64,000 bases of DNA from Gymnogyps californianus. Taxonomy: Eukaryota; Chordata; Aves; Accipitriformes; Cathartidae. Position 1 is the stretch's first letter. Every line of letters begins with the position of its first letter. The notes beneath the pieces were generated by a model. The model was not told where the DNA came from. It searched no databases and saw only the letters and a list, made by a program, of their open reading frames with translations. Positions 63,501 through 64,000 of the stretch are shown one piece after another. The stretch covers positions 208,091,494-208,155,493 of the forward strand of contig NC_059471.1 of NCBI RefSeq assembly GCF_018139145.2, written 5' to 3'. The position numbers and the translations under genes are program-made.

Positions 63501-64000
63501 GGGAAAATCATGCTATTTAAATTTACACACACACCCCTTTCTAAATGCTACATGGCAATTCCTAAACAAAGAAACCGAATTTCACTCTGCCTTTCCTGAC
63601 TCACACTATAACAATCCAAGCAACCTTTTAAACAATATCTGATTCACCAGTAGATTCCCTGCATTCTTTTTCAGAAAAGGAAACCAAATGGCCTTTAAGT
63701 ATTCCCCAGTGTTCAACAAACCATATCTATTACTGGCCAAGCTTAATTTAAGTTTCACTAACCATTACTTTCTCAGAAAGCAAACAAAAAAGCCTTTTTT
63801 TCCCAACAACAGCAGATGAAATGCATATTTATTTGTTAAAAATTAATGATGTGCATGTTTGGGTGAGAGAAAATGCTCAGTCCTCGTGAAAGATGGTAAA
63901 TACTTATAAATGTGGATATTTCAGTTTGGACACATAGCACAGAAGGCAACTGCATAAATACCTCTGAATCTTCTCAAAAGTAACCCTAATTATTTGCCTA

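Larger units (their letters stand above)
22612..64000 (-). other. CACNA2D1: CACNA2D1 intron 1, 3' part (at least 41 kb)
   Basis: Everything from the exon 2 acceptor to the window end is read as intron 1, because no signal-peptide exon or CpG-island promoter is visible. Three solo LTRs, one CR1 fragment and a few microsatellites account for only a small part. Stretches such as 32712-45180 and 46500-55590 show nothing I recognise beyond AT-rich sequence and short simple repeats. A long first intron is normal for this gene in vertebrates. A nested non-coding gene cannot be excluded without transcript data. Confidence 0.82.

Noticed and set aside
22612..64000. CACNA2D1 exon 1 within the window
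   Set aside because: No minus-strand frame encodes a signal peptide followed by an F-P-S-A-V-T-like end with a donor, and no CpG island is present.

Overview
The window looks like nuclear DNA of a bird, probably a non-galliform (neoavian) one. The signs are AT-rich, intron-like sequence, two short exons with canonical splice sites, a decayed CR1 LINE fragment, and solo LTRs of the ERVL-type families common in Neoaves. There are no operons, bacterial genes, CRISPR arrays or long real reading frames.

The whole window lies inside one protein-coding gene on the minus strand, recognised as CACNA2D1 (auxiliary alpha2delta-1 subunit of voltage-gated calcium channels). Exon 2 is at 22530-22611 and exon 3 at 4366-4482. 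Positions 22612-64000 are part of intron 1, 4483-22529 are all of intron 2, and 1-4365 are the start of intron 3. Exon 1 (signal peptide, promoter, CpG island) must lie beyond 64000 and exon 4 before position 1. The two exons encode the mature N-terminus of alpha2delta-1, upstream of its VWA and Cache domains.

Introns by region. Intron 3 part (1-4365): unique AT-rich DNA. Intron 2: a polypurine tract, an 18-base G run beside a CpG cluster, a GC-rich pocket with internal repeats near 9.65-10.04 kb, a 21-bp minisatellite at 11.4 kb, an AT-rich hairpin at 14.9 kb, an ancient amniote repeat at 17.1 kb, and a 0.6-kb strand-asymmetric purine stretch at 20.4-20.9 kb. Intron 1 part: a GC pocket just upstream of exon 2, two related solo LTRs in the gene's sense orientation (27475-28092 and 32021-32644), a CR1 scrap at 45.2 kb, a MIR-like remnant at 55.6 kb, and a third related solo LTR in antisense orientation (59983-60567). 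All three LTRs have 5-bp target-site duplications.

I found no previously undescribed gene system. The best leads are a 67-bp gap-free block conserved among the three LTRs, amino-acid changes clustered at the exon 2/exon 3 junction, and several compositional or structural oddities in the introns. All comparisons with known proteins and repeats are from memory; no database search was possible.
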